Positions 1 to 9,154 are shown, counted from the first letter of the stretch. The stretch: 64,000 nt of DNA from JAKVAV01 sp047632755 (GCA_047632755.1 JBLIDT010000010.1:37870-101869), one strand, 5' to 3'. Program-made: numbers and translations. The notes: generated from the sequence alone by a model not told the origin.

Positions 1-833
1 GCGTTAAAGAATCCTCTATCTTCCTTGGGAACGGCAGCGATGAGGCGATTGATTTGCTGATCCGCGCCTTCTGCGAACCTCGTGAGGATTCAATTCTCAT
101 CTTCACTCCCACTTACGGGATGTACCAGATTTCAGCCGACATCAACGCAATAGAGACGGTTGAAATTCCGCTAACGACCGATTTTCAAATAGACGTTGAA
201 AGGGCCTCGAAAATAGACGCTAAGGTCACTTTCATTTGCTCTCCGAATAATCCAACGGGAAATGATATGGATACTCAGATTGTAGAAAGCATCCTCAGAA
301 CGAGCAACGGTTTAGTCATTATCGACGAGGCCTACATCGATTTCTCGAAAAGGAAATCGTGGACTGAACGGCTAGAAGAATTCCCCAATTTAGTTGTCCT
401 TCAGACGTTCTCTAAAGCTTATGGGATGGCTTCCATTCGATTGGGTATGGCTTTCGCCAATGAAGAAATCGTAAGCATTCTGAATAAGATCAAGCCGCCC
501 TATAACGTGAATGGGCTGACCCAGAATTATGCATTGCAAGCCTTGGAGCATAAAGAAGCGGTACTTTCCGAAATTGATACGATCCTAAAAGAACGCCAGT
601 GGATGAAAATGGCATTGCTCAAGCTCAAAGGGGTGAGAAAAATCTATCCTTCGGAGGCAAACTTTCTGCTCATCGAAATTGATCGGGCAAAAGTTCTTTA
701 CCAGCACTTGGCCGAAAAAGGAATCGTCGTTCGCGACCGCTCTAGTCAAGTCAATGACGCTTTGAGGATTACCATTGGTACCCCAAGGGAAAACAAAACT
801 TTAATCGAAAACATTAAAGCCTTCTACGCATGA
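1..833 (+). CDS. hisC: Histidinol-phosphate aminotransferase, 5' end outside window
   Basis: PLP-dependent enzyme that transaminates imidazole-acetol phosphate to histidinol phosphate in histidine biosynthesis. The reading frame is open from base 3, so this is the C-terminal ~276 residues of a protein usually about 350 long; the TTG at 54 is internal, not the start. Visible motifs are NGSDEAID near the window edge, the PNNPTG motif, the DEAYIDF stretch that contacts the cofactor, and the SKAYG segment carrying the PLP lysine. The stop TGA at 831-833 overlaps the hisB ATG (ATGA), so the two are translationally coupled. The usual Bacteroidota order suggests that hisG and hisD lie just upstream, outside the window (inference). 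Confidence 0.95.
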   Translation, partial: VKESSIFLGNGSDEAIDLLIRAFCEPREDSILIFTPTYGMYQISADINAIETVEIPLTTDFQIDVERASKIDAKVTFICSPNNPTGNDMDTQIVESILRTSNGLVIIDEAYIDFSKRKSWTERLEEFPNLVVLQTFSKAYGMASIRLGMAFANEEIVSILNKIKPPYNVNGLTQNYALQALEHKEAVLSEIDTILKERQWMKMALLKLKGVRKIYPSEANFLLIEIDRAKVLYQHLAEKGIVVRDRSSQVNDALRITIGTPRENKTLIENIKAFYA

Positions 834-1918
834 AAAAAGTACTTTTTATCGACCGCGATGGAACCATCATCGAAGAACCAGCAGACGAGCAAATTGACAG
901 CTTCGAGAAGCTACGTTTCCTGCCTGGAGCAATAACTAACTTGGCACGAATAGCACGAGAAACGGATTTCCTTTTGGTAATGGTAACCAACCAAGACGGA
1001 CTGGGAACGGAGACTCATCCCGAAGAAAATTTTTGGCCACCACATAACAAGATGCTGCAAATCTTGGAAGATGAAGGCATCCACTTTGACGAGATACTGA
1101 TTGACCACACTCGAGCCGAAGAAAATATTCCTACCCGAAAACCAGGCACAGCTTTATTGACTCACTACCTGAAAGGTGATTACGACTTGGCCAATTCCTA
1201 TGTCTTAGGCGATCGGAAAAGCGATATTCAACTTGCAGAAAATTTGGGAGCACAGGCCATTTTCATTGCTATTGAAAACGATGATAGCGCTGCTCTTTCT
1301 ACCAATGACTGGGAGGAAATCTACAAGTTTCTAAAAGGAAGGTTTCGCAAAGCGGAAGTAAAGCGAGGGACGACTGAAACAGATATCAAAATCGCATTGA
1401 ACCTCGATGGTTCAGGGCGATCAAAGATTTCAACTGGTCTATCCTTCTTTGACCACATGCTGGAGCAATTGGCTAAGCACGGAGGCATCGATCTTGAAAT
1501 CGCTGTGAAAGGAGACCTGAACGTCGATGAGCACCACACCATTGAAGACACTGGCTTGGCCTTGGGTGAAGCTTTCCGAAAAGCGCTAGGAACCAAAAAG
1601 GGAATTTCTCGATATGGATTCACATTGCCTATGGACGATTGTTTGGCGCAAGTCGCTTTGGATTTTGGCGGAAGGCCATGGCTAATTTGGGAAGCAGAAT
1701 TCAACCGAGAAAAAATTGGTGAAATGCCTACAGAAATGTTCTCTCACTTTTTCAAAAGCTTTGCCGACGCATCTATGTGCAATCTCAACATCAAAGCCGA
1801 AGGAGAAAACGAACACCACAAAATTGAATCGATTTTCAAAGCTTGGTCGTGCGCCATTCGCATGGCTATTGCCGATACAGGCGATTACCGAATTCCCAGC
1901 ACCAAAGGAAGCCTATGA
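830..1918 (+). CDS. hisB: Bifunctional histidinol-phosphatase / imidazoleglycerol-phosphate dehydratase
   Basis: Fusion protein of 362 residues catalysing two histidine biosynthesis steps. Residues 1-165 are a HAD-type phosphatase with the nucleophile motif DRDGT at 8-12, a TNQDG segment and a GDRKSD motif. Residues ~175-362 are the dehydratase, with paired metal-binding histidine clusters (DEHHTIEDT and NEHHKIES) and DFGGRP. The fused form is standard in enterobacteria and in Bacteroidota. ATG at 830 overlaps the hisC stop by 4 bp, and the TGA at 1916-1918 overlaps hisH ATG. The length matches the family (about 355-380), so nothing is missing. Confidence 0.97.
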   Translation: MKKVLFIDRDGTIIEEPADEQIDSFEKLRFLPGAITNLARIARETDFLLVMVTNQDGLGTETHPEENFWPPHNKMLQILEDEGIHFDEILIDHTRAEENIPTRKPGTALLTHYLKGDYDLANSYVLGDRKSDIQLAENLGAQAIFIAIENDDSAALSTNDWEEIYKFLKGRFRKAEVKRGTTETDIKIALNLDGSGRSKISTGLSFFDHMLEQLAKHGGIDLEIAVKGDLNVDEHHTIEDTGLALGEAFRKALGTKKGISRYGFTLPMDDCLAQVALDFGGRPWLIWEAEFNREKIGEMPTEMFSHFFKSFADASMCNLNIKAEGENEHHKIESIFKAWSCAIRMAIADTGDYRIPSTKGSL

Positions 1919-2499
1919 TCGCAATCGTAGATTACAATGCAGGTAACGTGCGCTCGGTTTTAAACGCTCTTCATCGACTTGGAGCCGAAGCTGAAGTATC
2001 GGCGAATCCAGAGGTATTAAAAAAAGCCGATAGAGTTATTTTTCCTGGGGTAGGAAATGCCAAACACGCCATGGAAAACTTGAGAGAAAGAAGATTAGAC
2101 AAAGTCTTGCTTGAATTGACGCAGCCGTTTTTAGGTATCTGTCTTGGCATGCAACTCATGTGCAGTCATAGCGAAGAAGGAGATACCGATTGCCTCCATA
2201 TTTTTCCCGAAAAGGTGAAACGCTTTGAAGCAGACAAGCGCGTTCCCCATATGGGTTGGAATGAGTTGACCGAAATGAAAGCCCCTCTATTTTCAGGATT
2301 GCTCGATCGCAGTGATGTATATTTTGTTCACTCTTACTTTGTGGAATTGGGTGCTGACACTTCCGCAAAAAGTGAATATGGTCAACCATTTACGGCAGCA
2401 CTTCAACGCGGTAATTTTTACGGAGTTCAGTTTCACCCTGAAAAATCGGGCGAGACCGGAGCCAAAATCCTGTCCAACTTTTTAAAAATCAACCCATGA
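1915..2499 (+). CDS. hisH: Imidazole glycerol phosphate synthase, glutamine amidotransferase subunit
   Basis: Class I glutaminase that feeds ammonia to HisF. 194 residues from the ATG at 1915. The frame stays open upstream to 1843, but that part overlaps hisB and has no family resemblance. The 1915 start gives the typical N-terminus MIAIVDYNAGN and the usual ATGA overlap with hisB. Catalytic triad residues are visible: the nucleophile Cys in GICLGMQL, and His and Glu in QFHPEKS near the C-terminus. An oxyanion/PGVGN motif lies around residue 45. The stop overlaps hisA ATG by 4 bp. Confidence 0.96.
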   Translation: MIAIVDYNAGNVRSVLNALHRLGAEAEVSANPEVLKKADRVIFPGVGNAKHAMENLRERRLDKVLLELTQPFLGICLGMQLMCSHSEEGDTDCLHIFPEKVKRFEADKRVPHMGWNELTEMKAPLFSGLLDRSDVYFVHSYFVELGADTSAKSEYGQPFTAALQRGNFYGVQFHPEKSGETGAKILSNFLKINP

Positions 2500-3212
2500 A
2501 AATTATACCCGCCATTGACTTGATGGATGGCAAATGTGTCAGACTAACGAAAGGCGATTTCAGTACAAAGAAGGAATACTCTAGTGATCCATTGAACATG
2601 GCGATGCGATTTGCAGATGCAGGCCTGAGCTATCTCCACTTGGTAGATCTAGACGGAGCAAGGACTGGGCAATTGGTGAACTATAAGACGCTTGAAAAGA
2701 TTGCTTCAAAGACAATGCTGGAAATCGATTTCGGCGGAGGAATCAAGTCAGACGAATCGATTCGTATCGCTTTTGAATCTGGTGCAAAGAAAGTGACACT
2801 CGGAAGCATAGCTGTAAATAACCGCGAAAAAGTGGCTGAGTGGCTGGGAATTTACGGAAGTGAAAAGCTGATATTAGGCGCGGATGTGAAAGGCGAGAAA
2901 ATTGCCATTTCGGGATGGACTGAGACAGGCGATGAATATGTCTTTGACTTTGTGAGAGAATACTTGGAGAAAGGACTCAAAACGGTAATCAGTACTGATG
3001 TAGAAAAGGATGGAATGCTTGAAGGCCCTTCATTCGAATTGTACAAAAAGCTATTGGGAGAAATTGAGAATCTGAATCTCATTGCCAGTGGCGGAATCAG
3101 AGACATGGATGACTTGGAGAAACTGAAAACGATGGGAATGCACGGAGCGATTATCGGAAAAGCCATTTACGAAGGACGGATTGACTTAAAAGACCTTTCC
3201 CAGTTATGCTAA
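2496..3212 (+). CDS. hisA: ProFAR isomerase (phosphoribosylformimino-AICAR isomerase)
   Basis: TIM-barrel isomerase of 238 residues acting just before HisF/HisH. Begins MKIIPAIDLMDGKCVRL, with the catalytic Asp in IDLMDG. The first phosphate-binding glycine-rich segment is FGGGIKS and the second is ASGGIRD; the second catalytic Asp lies in STDVEKDGM. Length and motifs are those of the family. The start overlaps the hisH stop (ATGA) and the end overlaps hisF by 7 bp, so the whole block 1-4539 reads as one transcript. Confidence 0.96.
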   Translation: MKIIPAIDLMDGKCVRLTKGDFSTKKEYSSDPLNMAMRFADAGLSYLHLVDLDGARTGQLVNYKTLEKIASKTMLEIDFGGGIKSDESIRIAFESGAKKVTLGSIAVNNREKVAEWLGIYGSEKLILGADVKGEKIAISGWTETGDEYVFDFVREYLEKGLKTVISTDVEKDGMLEGPSFELYKKLLGEIENLNLIASGGIRDMDDLEKLKTMGMHGAIIGKAIYEGRIDLKDLSQLC

Positions 3213-3952
3213 AAAAACGAATCATTCCCTGTCTTGACATCAAGGATGACCGCACGGTTAAAGGCATCAACTTTATCAACCTGCGCGATGCTGGTGATCC
3301 CGTAGAATTGGCGGAAGCCTATTCAAAACAGGGCGCAGATGAGCTGGTATTTCTGGATATTACCGCTACGGTGGACAAGCGCAAAACTCTGGTAGAATTA
3401 GTGGAACGCATCTCCGCACGCATCGACATTCCATTCACCGTGGGTGGTGGAATATCGAGTGTGGAAGATGTCGCGGCGCTGCTCAAAGCAGGTGCTGATA
3501 AGGTCAGTGTGAACTCCTCTGCCGTGCAGCGGCCCGACCTGCTCAACGAGATATCAGAACGATTTGGAAATCAATGCTTGGTGCTGGGCCTTGACGCCAA
3601 TTGGCTGGACGGCCAATGGGTGGTTTTTACGCACGGTGGCAGAACTCCAACAGGCAGACAAGCCATTGACTGGGCCAAAGAAGCCGAGCAACGCGGAGCG
3701 GGAGAAATCCTTCTCACTTCCATGAGAAAAGACGGAACCAAAAGTGGATTCGATATTCAATTGACCACAGCCATAAGTGATGCAACGAATATTCCGATCA
3801 TCGCATCGGGAGGTGCAGGAAAAATTGAAGATTTCGTAGAGATCTTTCACATTGCAGATGCGGCGCTAGCAGCGAGTATTTTCCACTTTGGAGAAATCCA
3901 CATTCCCGAACTAAAACAGACATTAAGAACTCAAAAAATTGCCATACGATGA
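3206..3952 (+). CDS. hisF: Imidazole glycerol phosphate synthase, cyclase subunit
   Basis: TIM-barrel cyclase of 248 residues that combines PRFAR with ammonia from HisH, making imidazole glycerol phosphate and AICAR. Recognised by CLDIKDDRTVKG at the N-terminus (catalytic Asp), VGGGISS and ASGGAG phosphate-binding turns, and the LLTSMRKDGTKSG segment holding the second catalytic Asp. It is homologous to the upstream hisA, as expected from the known duplication. ATG at 3206 lies inside the hisA 3' end; the stop overlaps hisIE by 4 bp. Confidence 0.96.
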   Translation: MLKKRIIPCLDIKDDRTVKGINFINLRDAGDPVELAEAYSKQGADELVFLDITATVDKRKTLVELVERISARIDIPFTVGGGISSVEDVAALLKAGADKVSVNSSAVQRPDLLNEISERFGNQCLVLGLDANWLDGQWVVFTHGGRTPTGRQAIDWAKEAEQRGAGEILLTSMRKDGTKSGFDIQLTTAISDATNIPIIASGGAGKIEDFVEIFHIADAALAASIFHFGEIHIPELKQTLRTQKIAIR

Positions 3953-4539
3953 ATCCCGATTTTAATAAAGGTGAAGGCCTGATACCAGTGATAGTGCAAG
4001 AAGCTCGAACCAAGGAAGTGCTGATGCTGGGCTATATGAATGAAGAGGCATTCGCAGAAACAAAGTCAAAAAGACTTGTCACTTTCTTCAGCCGAAGTAA
4101 GGGCAGACTTTGGACCAAAGGCGAAACCTCAGGAAATCACTTGAAATTCATTTCTGCCAAGCTAGATTGTGATCGGGATACACTACTTATTCAAGCCATT
4201 CCTACTGGCCCGGTGTGTCATCAAGGGACAGATACGTGCTTTGGCGAAAGCAGTGCCAAGGGGTTCATTTATGAATTGGAAGCGACGATTAAAGACCGAA
4301 AAGAAAATCCTCAAGAAGGATCATATACCACTTCCTTATTCAATAAAGGAATGAATAAGATCGCTCAAAAGGTGGGTGAAGAAGCAGTGGAACTCGTTAT
4401 TGAGGCCAAAGATGATAATGCCGATCTTTTTAAAAACGAGGCGGCCGACTTAATATACCACTTTCTGATCCTGCTTCGTGCCAAAAACTTCGAACTTAAA
4501 GAGATTGAAGAGATTTTAGTGGCTAGGCAAAAATCATAA
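3949..4539 (+). CDS. hisI: Bifunctional phosphoribosyl-AMP cyclohydrolase / phosphoribosyl-ATP pyrophosphatase
   Basis: Fused HisI-HisE protein of 196 residues (hisIE) performing the second and third histidine biosynthesis steps. The HisI half (1-~105) shows MLGYMNEEAF, the metal-binding CDRDT and the CHQGTDTCFG cysteine motif. The HisE half (~110-196) is an all-alpha MazG-like pyrophosphatase with KVGEEAVEL and NEAADLIYH acidic motifs. It overlaps hisF by ATGA and is the last gene of the operon. No strong hairpin terminator was seen after the stop. Confidence 0.96.
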   Translation: MNPDFNKGEGLIPVIVQEARTKEVLMLGYMNEEAFAETKSKRLVTFFSRSKGRLWTKGETSGNHLKFISAKLDCDRDTLLIQAIPTGPVCHQGTDTCFGESSAKGFIYELEATIKDRKENPQEGSYTTSLFNKGMNKIAQKVGEEAVELVIEAKDDNADLFKNEAADLIYHFLILLRAKNFELKEIEEILVARQKS

Positions 4540-4548
4540 AGTGCTGCC

Positions 4549-4584
4549 TTTGAGGTTTTTCGACACCATATTTTTCTATATTTG
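4549..4584 (+). promoter_or_regulatory. Putative Bacteroidota promoter for the 4608 gene
   Basis: A perfect TAnnTTTG box (TATATTTG, 4577-4584) sits 23 bp before the ATG at 4608, with a TTTG (4549-4552) 24 bp upstream as a possible -33 box. This is the class of promoter known for Bacteroidota housekeeping sigma. The spacer is slightly long, so the -33 assignment is weak. Confidence 0.45.
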
Positions 4585-4607
4585 GTATTGAACTAAACCC
4601 TATCACC

Positions 4608-5603
4608 ATGAAGAGCAAAGCACTAATTGCCCTTGCGGGTATCGCCGTGTTGGCGTCATGCCACCCCACGGAGTATCGAGTAGAACGCCATGTTACCATC
4701 GATGCTCCCGCCGAATTGGTCTTCGACCATGTAAATAATCCCAAAATGCGAGAAGGTTGGAGTCCCTGGGAAAGAATGGATGAGGCAATGGAAAAAAACT
4801 ACGAAGGCCCAGAAGCTGGAGTCGGTGCCATCTACAAATGGAGTGGAAACGATAGCGTAGGAACTGGAGTTCTCGAGATTATTGAAAGCGTTCCCCACGA
4901 ATACATCAAAAGTACCTTAACCTTCACAGCTCCTTGGGAATCTGAATCTACAGTAGAATGGGATTTTGTGGAGACCGATGGAGGTATTATGGCGAGTTGG
5001 GCAGTTAACGGCGAGCTTCCTGGATATCTATTTTGGATGGGAGAAGAGGATATGGACGAGATGATGGGAAAGGATTTCCAAAGAGGTCTTGACATGCTGA
5101 AAATAGTCGCCGAAGAAAAAGCAGCAAATATGACTGGAATGCCTATGTCAGTAATCGAAGTTGAGGCTATGCCTGTTTATTTCATCGAAGCCGAAACAAG
5201 TATTAAAAATATGGAAAGCAATTTCTTCGGAGACAAGTATGAAAAGATCGGAGCTTATCTTGGCGCTGACACCCAAAATATGCTGGAATCACCTTTAGCC
5301 ATTTACAATGTGTGGGACGAAGAAAACGATAAAGCTCAAGTGGCAGTGGGTATGGCTTGTTCATCAGAAAAGCCTGGCGAAGGTGATATTCAAAAAGCAA
5401 TGTCGCACGAAGGTAAGGCCGTAGAATGTGAATACATGGGGTCTTATGAAGGCGGGAAAGGAGCCCACAATGCAATCGCTGCGTATATGGAAACAAACAG
5501 CCTTGAAATGGCTGGATCGCCATGGGAAGTATACGTTGCAGGCCCTGCTACTGAGCCTGATTCTACGAAGTGGGTTACCAAGATTTATTACCCCATTCTA
5601 TAG
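4608..5603 (+). CDS. Lipoprotein with SRPBCC domain and GyrI-like effector-binding domain
   Basis: 331 residues with an N-terminal lipoprotein signal (lipobox ending LASC, Cys ~18), so probably membrane-anchored. Residues ~25-165 look like an SRPBCC/polyketide-cyclase-type hydrophobic ligand domain (YRVERHVTIDAPAELVF opening, then a WSPWE stretch). Residues ~175-331 resemble the GyrI/AraC effector-binding fold. Enzymes are not implied: both folds bind small hydrophobic or cationic ligands. The gene stands alone after the his operon with its own promoter-like box. The same two-domain architecture occurs in other Bacteroidota proteins annotated only as SRPBCC family. The function is unknown. 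Confidence 0.8.
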   Translation: MKSKALIALAGIAVLASCHPTEYRVERHVTIDAPAELVFDHVNNPKMREGWSPWERMDEAMEKNYEGPEAGVGAIYKWSGNDSVGTGVLEIIESVPHEYIKSTLTFTAPWESESTVEWDFVETDGGIMASWAVNGELPGYLFWMGEEDMDEMMGKDFQRGLDMLKIVAEEKAANMTGMPMSVIEVEAMPVYFIEAETSIKNMESNFFGDKYEKIGAYLGADTQNMLESPLAIYNVWDEENDKAQVAVGMACSSEKPGEGDIQKAMSHEGKAVECEYMGSYEGGKGAHNAIAAYMETNSLEMAGSPWEVYVAGPATEPDSTKWVTKIYYPIL

Positions 5604-5624
5604 TAGAACTGAATACATGAAACT

Positions 5625-5658
5625 AAAAGGCATCCACATTTGAAGGATGCCTTTTTTT
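5625..5658. terminator. Bidirectional Rho-independent terminator
   Basis: Perfect 11-bp stem (AAAAGGCATCC, 5625-5635, pairing with GGATGCCTTTT, 5645-5655), 9-nt loop, then a T-run to 5658 on the + strand; the A-run at the left base provides a T-run on the - strand. It lies just after the stop at 5603 and overlaps the stop side of the convergent gene at 5657, so it probably serves both. Confidence 0.85.
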
Positions 5659-6415
5659 ATGACTTCGGATGCCGAATTAACTTTTTGTAAAGACGGAGTA
5701 ATCTTGCAGGACTCACTCCCAGATAGTACAAAGTAAAAATGATGAAATTCGAACTGTTCACCTTCCAGTAAGGGTTTTCATCGTACTTGCGTGCAGACAC
5801 AAGTACATCATCTTGCAAGAGCTGAAACTTGGCTAACTTTTTTCCTCGCCTGATGATATCATAGTCTTCCATTACGATATGGTCTTCGCTATAGCCATCT
5901 AGATTGTCAAAAAGCTTGCGCGAAATAAAGAGGCTTTGGTCTCCTCCCCTGGCTATCATGATAGGTAGGTGGGTCCACCAAGAGTTAAATCTCAGCGCTC
6001 TTCGATCCGAATCAAACTGAAATCGAAAAGAACCGAAGGTTTTTCCATCGGCGGAAGCCGACAAGATTTGATTGGCATAATCCTTCGGTGGAAGCGTGTC
6101 TGCATGGACAAAATACAGAAGGTCGGCAGTTGCCAGTCGAGCACCATCATTGAGCTGCTTTGGCCGCGAAGGCTGGTTCAGTTTAGCAATTTGAGCACCC
6201 AGATTTTCAGCGATTTCAACCGTTTTATCCGAACTGTTGGCATCGGCAATGATAATCTCAACTTGATGATCATTGTCGGTCAAGTGACGGATCAACCTTC
6301 CGATGTGCTCTTCCTCGTTTAGGGTGGGAATTATTATCGATATTTCAGGAACGGTATTTGCCAATGTGTAATCCAAATTAGAGTTGCGAACGTAGGTATA
6401 ATACGTGCAATTCAA
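5657..6415 (-). CDS. Family 2 glycosyltransferase (TIGR04283-like)
   Basis: Up to 252 residues with a GT-A fold. Motifs are ISIIIPTLNEEEHIG (nucleotide-binding strand), ADANSSDKT, and a HADT segment in the DXD position (~105), then VMEDYDI with the likely catalytic Asp. It matches the small GT2 group often called rSAM/selenodomain-associated transferase 2, usually acting on lipids or small acceptors; the acceptor here is unknown. The only ATG is at 6415, just 12 bp from the divergent ATG at 6428. A TTG start giving LANTVPE (about residue 18) would leave more promoter room, so the start is uncertain. Confidence 0.85.
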   Translation of the reverse strand: MNCTYYTYVRNSNLDYTLANTVPEISIIIPTLNEEEHIGRLIRHLTDNDHQVEIIIADANSSDKTVEIAENLGAQIAKLNQPSRPKQLNDGARLATADLLYFVHADTLPPKDYANQILSASADGKTFGSFRFQFDSDRRALRFNSWWTHLPIMIARGGDQSLFISRKLFDNLDGYSEDHIVMEDYDIIRRGKKLAKFQLLQDDVLVSARKYDENPYWKVNSSNFIIFTLYYLGVSPARLLRLYKKLIRHPKS

Positions 6416-6427
6416 AACAACAGATTT

Positions 6428-7186
6428 ATGACCAGAGTTATCTCGCTTCTTTTTTCAGTTTTACTAGTCACTGCATGTTCTGGTTTCGGTGATGTCGATT
6501 CCGATTCTAAACCAGTGAGCCACGCCACGTGGGATATGCTCCTTAAGAAACATGTGGACGAAACAGGAATGGTCAACTACAAGGGCATGGTCAAAGACAG
6601 CCTTGAATTGAACAAGTACCTTGAGCTGTTGAGTGAAAATCACCCCAACGAGAAAAATTGGAGTGAAGATGAAAGATTGGCTTATTGGATTAATGCCTAC
6701 AATGCCTTTACCGTAAAACTCATTGTAAAGTATTATCCCGTGGAATCTATCAAAGACATCGCTGGAAAGATTCCTTTTGTAAATACACCATGGGATATCA
6801 AGTTCATCGAGATCGAGGGTGAAACTTACGACTTGAATAACTTGGAGCACGGCATCATTCGGAAGCAATTTGCCGAACCGCGAATCCACTTCGCTCTTGT
6901 GTGTGCAGCCGTGAGTTGCCCGAGATTGAGGAACGAGGCATTTACCGCAGAAAAGCTAGACGCTCAACTCGAAGATGAGGCGACGTACTTCTTCAACAAT
7001 CCCAAAAAGAATAAAATTACGGCTACCAAAATCGAGCTTTCAAAACTCTTGGACTGGTACTGGGGAGATTTTAAGGATGTAGCAAAAAGTAGAGTCGAAT
7101 ACGTGAACCGCTACAGCAAAGTGAAAGCCAATGCCGATGCGGAAGTAGACTTTATGGATTACAGCTGGACGCTGAACGAGCAATAG
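6428..7186 (+). CDS. DUF547 family lipoprotein
   Basis: 252 residues with a lipoprotein signal (LLVTACSG; lipid-carrying Cys ~17) followed by a DUF547 domain filling most of the chain. Typical features are the LAYWINAYNAFTV segment (~95-108), the NLEHGIIR segment and the conserved VCAAVSCPRLR cysteine pair (~158-166). The domain is common in marine bacteria and has no settled activity; the conserved His and Cys suggest an enzyme or metal site (inference). Divergent from the glycosyltransferase and convergent with the outer-membrane gene, whose stop is 1 bp away. Confidence 0.85.
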   Translation: MTRVISLLFSVLLVTACSGFGDVDSDSKPVSHATWDMLLKKHVDETGMVNYKGMVKDSLELNKYLELLSENHPNEKNWSEDERLAYWINAYNAFTVKLIVKYYPVESIKDIAGKIPFVNTPWDIKFIEIEGETYDLNNLEHGIIRKQFAEPRIHFALVCAAVSCPRLRNEAFTAEKLDAQLEDEATYFFNNPKKNKITATKIELSKLLDWYWGDFKDVAKSRVEYVNRYSKVKANADAEVDFMDYSWTLNEQ

Positions 7187-7187
7187 G

Positions 7188-8261
7188 CTAAAATGATTCC
7201 CCAATAGTGAGGTAAAAGTTGGGCTCCTCGCCCACTCCCATGTCTAGCCTGATGTTGATCCGATCTTCGGGATCAATGGCAAAACGCAGACCCGCGCCGT
7301 AAGTGTATCTTAAATTGCTCAGCGAAAGCTGCCCGTATTCGGGAGCCACCATTCCCGTTGCCCCAAAAGCTACCGCACCGATTCTCCAAAAAAGCTTTCT
7401 TCGGTATTCCGCTTGAATTACCGCAGAATTATCGTCGCGGTAACGGCCTTCGTAAAAGCCTCGCATAAGTCTGACACCGCCAAGTAATGCCTGAGAAATA
7501 AATGGCGCCCCGCCGTCAATGGATTCTGAAAAAAAGCGTGTGGCCAAATGGTCTTTGGGACTGAACTCATGAAAATGCCTAACATCCAATCGAAGCCTAG
7601 TGTAGTCAAAGTCGCTACCTGTATAGCCTCCGTGTCGATCGATGGTAAACTCGGCATACCAGCCTTTATAGGACTCAAAATAATTGTCGCGGTTATCGTA
7701 GTTGAACAGCACACCCAATCCTGTGTTCAATCCTCCATCATTTCCCGATATCTCAGTGTTGGCCAATTGACCTTCTGCGTCTAGATCTGTAACCGTAAAA
7801 TCATCCATAATGAATCGCCCTCCGAGGTAGAAGTTATTGGATACCTCCTTCATGGCGCTCAAGCGGATACGCGGATAATCAACGCCATAGAGCTCTTCAA
7901 AATCTTCGGGCTGATCGTTTCCAATTCCAAAGAAAAAATAGTTGTAGCGGTACCAGCCAACCTCTCCGAAAACCGAGTAATGTTCGTCTTTCCACCAAAG
8001 TTGAAAAGGGAGATAGGCCAGAATTTGATCTTCCAGCGTATAGGCCGCGCCTAATTGGAATTGCGAAGGCCGGGAATCTTTGGATTCATCTTCAAATCGC
8101 CACGAAAAAAAGGCGAAAGCTCCAAATCCCCAGCGCGTTTCGGGAGTGAAGAAAACAACAGGGAGCTGAACGAAGGTCGTTGAGCTTGAATCGGCTTCTT
8201 GGGCGGAGGCCTTTCCACTAAATAAGCCGACCAGAAAAACCAACAGCAATAATCTCTTCAT
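7188..8261 (-). CDS. Omp85-like outer-membrane beta-barrel protein (BamA/TamA C-terminal family)
   Basis: 357 residues with a Sec signal peptide (cleavage after GKASA, ~21) and then a barrel of alternating amphipathic strands without visible POTRA repeats. GGVRLMRGFYEGRYRDDN matches the conserved (V/I)RG(F/Y) loop-6 motif of Omp85 barrels, and the protein ends in an aromatic residue (GESF), a typical insertion signal. Such short barrel-only relatives are common in Bacteroidota and are often called surface-antigen D15-like; the substrate is unknown. Start ATG at 8261 gives the best signal peptide. Confidence 0.82.
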   Translation of the reverse strand: MKRLLLLVFLVGLFSGKASAQEADSSSTTFVQLPVVFFTPETRWGFGAFAFFSWRFEDESKDSRPSQFQLGAAYTLEDQILAYLPFQLWWKDEHYSVFGEVGWYRYNYFFFGIGNDQPEDFEELYGVDYPRIRLSAMKEVSNNFYLGGRFIMDDFTVTDLDAEGQLANTEISGNDGGLNTGLGVLFNYDNRDNYFESYKGWYAEFTIDRHGGYTGSDFDYTRLRLDVRHFHEFSPKDHLATRFFSESIDGGAPFISQALLGGVRLMRGFYEGRYRDDNSAVIQAEYRRKLFWRIGAVAFGATGMVAPEYGQLSLSNLRYTYGAGLRFAIDPEDRINIRLDMGVGEEPNFYLTIGESF

Positions 8262-8310
8262 TTGATGGATTTAATAGTTCTGCAGGCTCTCGAAATGATT
8301 GAAGAAATCC

Positions 8311-9153
8311 TTAGAACTTCTTGTAAACCCCAAGCCCATAATTCGGAGCGGCCAGGATATTCTTGCCTGCAAATGCTCCTGCCGCGGAAAGGAAAAAACC
8401 AATTTCGTTTTTCATCTCGTAAGCCATCTCCAATGAAGGGCTAATGAATTCGGTATTGTTCGAGAAAATGGTTCCCCCTTGAGAAGGGTCAGCATCACCA
8501 TTGAAAAAGGACTGAACCACATCCACCTTAGCAATTGCTAGGAAATTAGTCCAGAACTTTGTTCCGATTTCAGCACCCAATCGGTACTCATCTGAAAAGT
8601 CGTTGGTGCGGTTATTCAAACCAGCATAAACTGAAATCCACGCATGCTCTGAAATGGGCCGACTTACGTCAAAACGGAGCATCTGGTTGAATTCACCGTC
8701 TCCACTTTGGAGAATTCCTGTTTCCCCACCAGAGACTTCTCCAGTTGGCAATCCGAATAAAACCCGCACTGAGGCTACCCATGTATCGGATTTGTAAAAA
8801 CCATATTGCAGCGATAGATCGACATCTCCGAAAGCATTCAATTCATCTCCCGGGATTTCCATTCCAGAAAAACGAAACTGCGTCTTGTTCAATGTATTTC
8901 TGGTGAAGAAAGGCACATAGGCAATGGCCGTGAACTTATCAGTTAGTCCGTATTCAGCGTATACCGAAGTTGCGTAGTAACCAATGGTCGTAATATCAAT
9001 AATGTCTCCATCGGGATTGAAAAGCTGATCGCTAAGAATGGCGTTTTGGCTCAGCTTTACAAAGCCCTTTCCTTTGACGTAAGTCCAACCACCACCCGCG
9101 GTGGCAGAAGAAAGCACGCAACCCAAAACCAGAAGTAAGAATAGCTTTTTCAT
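8311..9153 (-). CDS. Outer-membrane beta-barrel protein of unknown role
   Basis: About 280 residues from the ATG at 9153 (MKKLFLLLVLG signal peptide, cleavage near SATAG). An ATG six codons upstream would overlap the preceding gene and disturb the signal. The rest alternates glycine/aromatic strands (YVKGKGFVKLSQN, VFGLPTGEVSGGETG, MRFDVSRPISE) and ends in KKF, as in porin-like transporters of the MetA/phenol-degradation type. It begins 1 bp after the stop of the DM13/Ig-like lipoprotein, so the two are co-transcribed and probably act together at the outer membrane (inference). Confidence 0.7.
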   Translation of the reverse strand: MKKLFLLLVLGCVLSSATAGGGWTYVKGKGFVKLSQNAILSDQLFNPDGDIIDITTIGYYATSVYAEYGLTDKFTAIAYVPFFTRNTLNKTQFRFSGMEIPGDELNAFGDVDLSLQYGFYKSDTWVASVRVLFGLPTGEVSGGETGILQSGDGEFNQMLRFDVSRPISEHAWISVYAGLNNRTNDFSDEYRLGAEIGTKFWTNFLAIAKVDVVQSFFNGDADPSQGGTIFSNNTEFISPSLEMAYEMKNEIGFFLSAAGAFAGKNILAAPNYGLGVYKKF

Positions 9154-9154
9154 A

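Noticed and set aside
1843..1914. Upstream extension of hisH
   Set aside because: Overlaps hisB, lacks hisH similarity, and the ATG at 1915 gives the family N-terminus with the operon's usual ATGA overlap.
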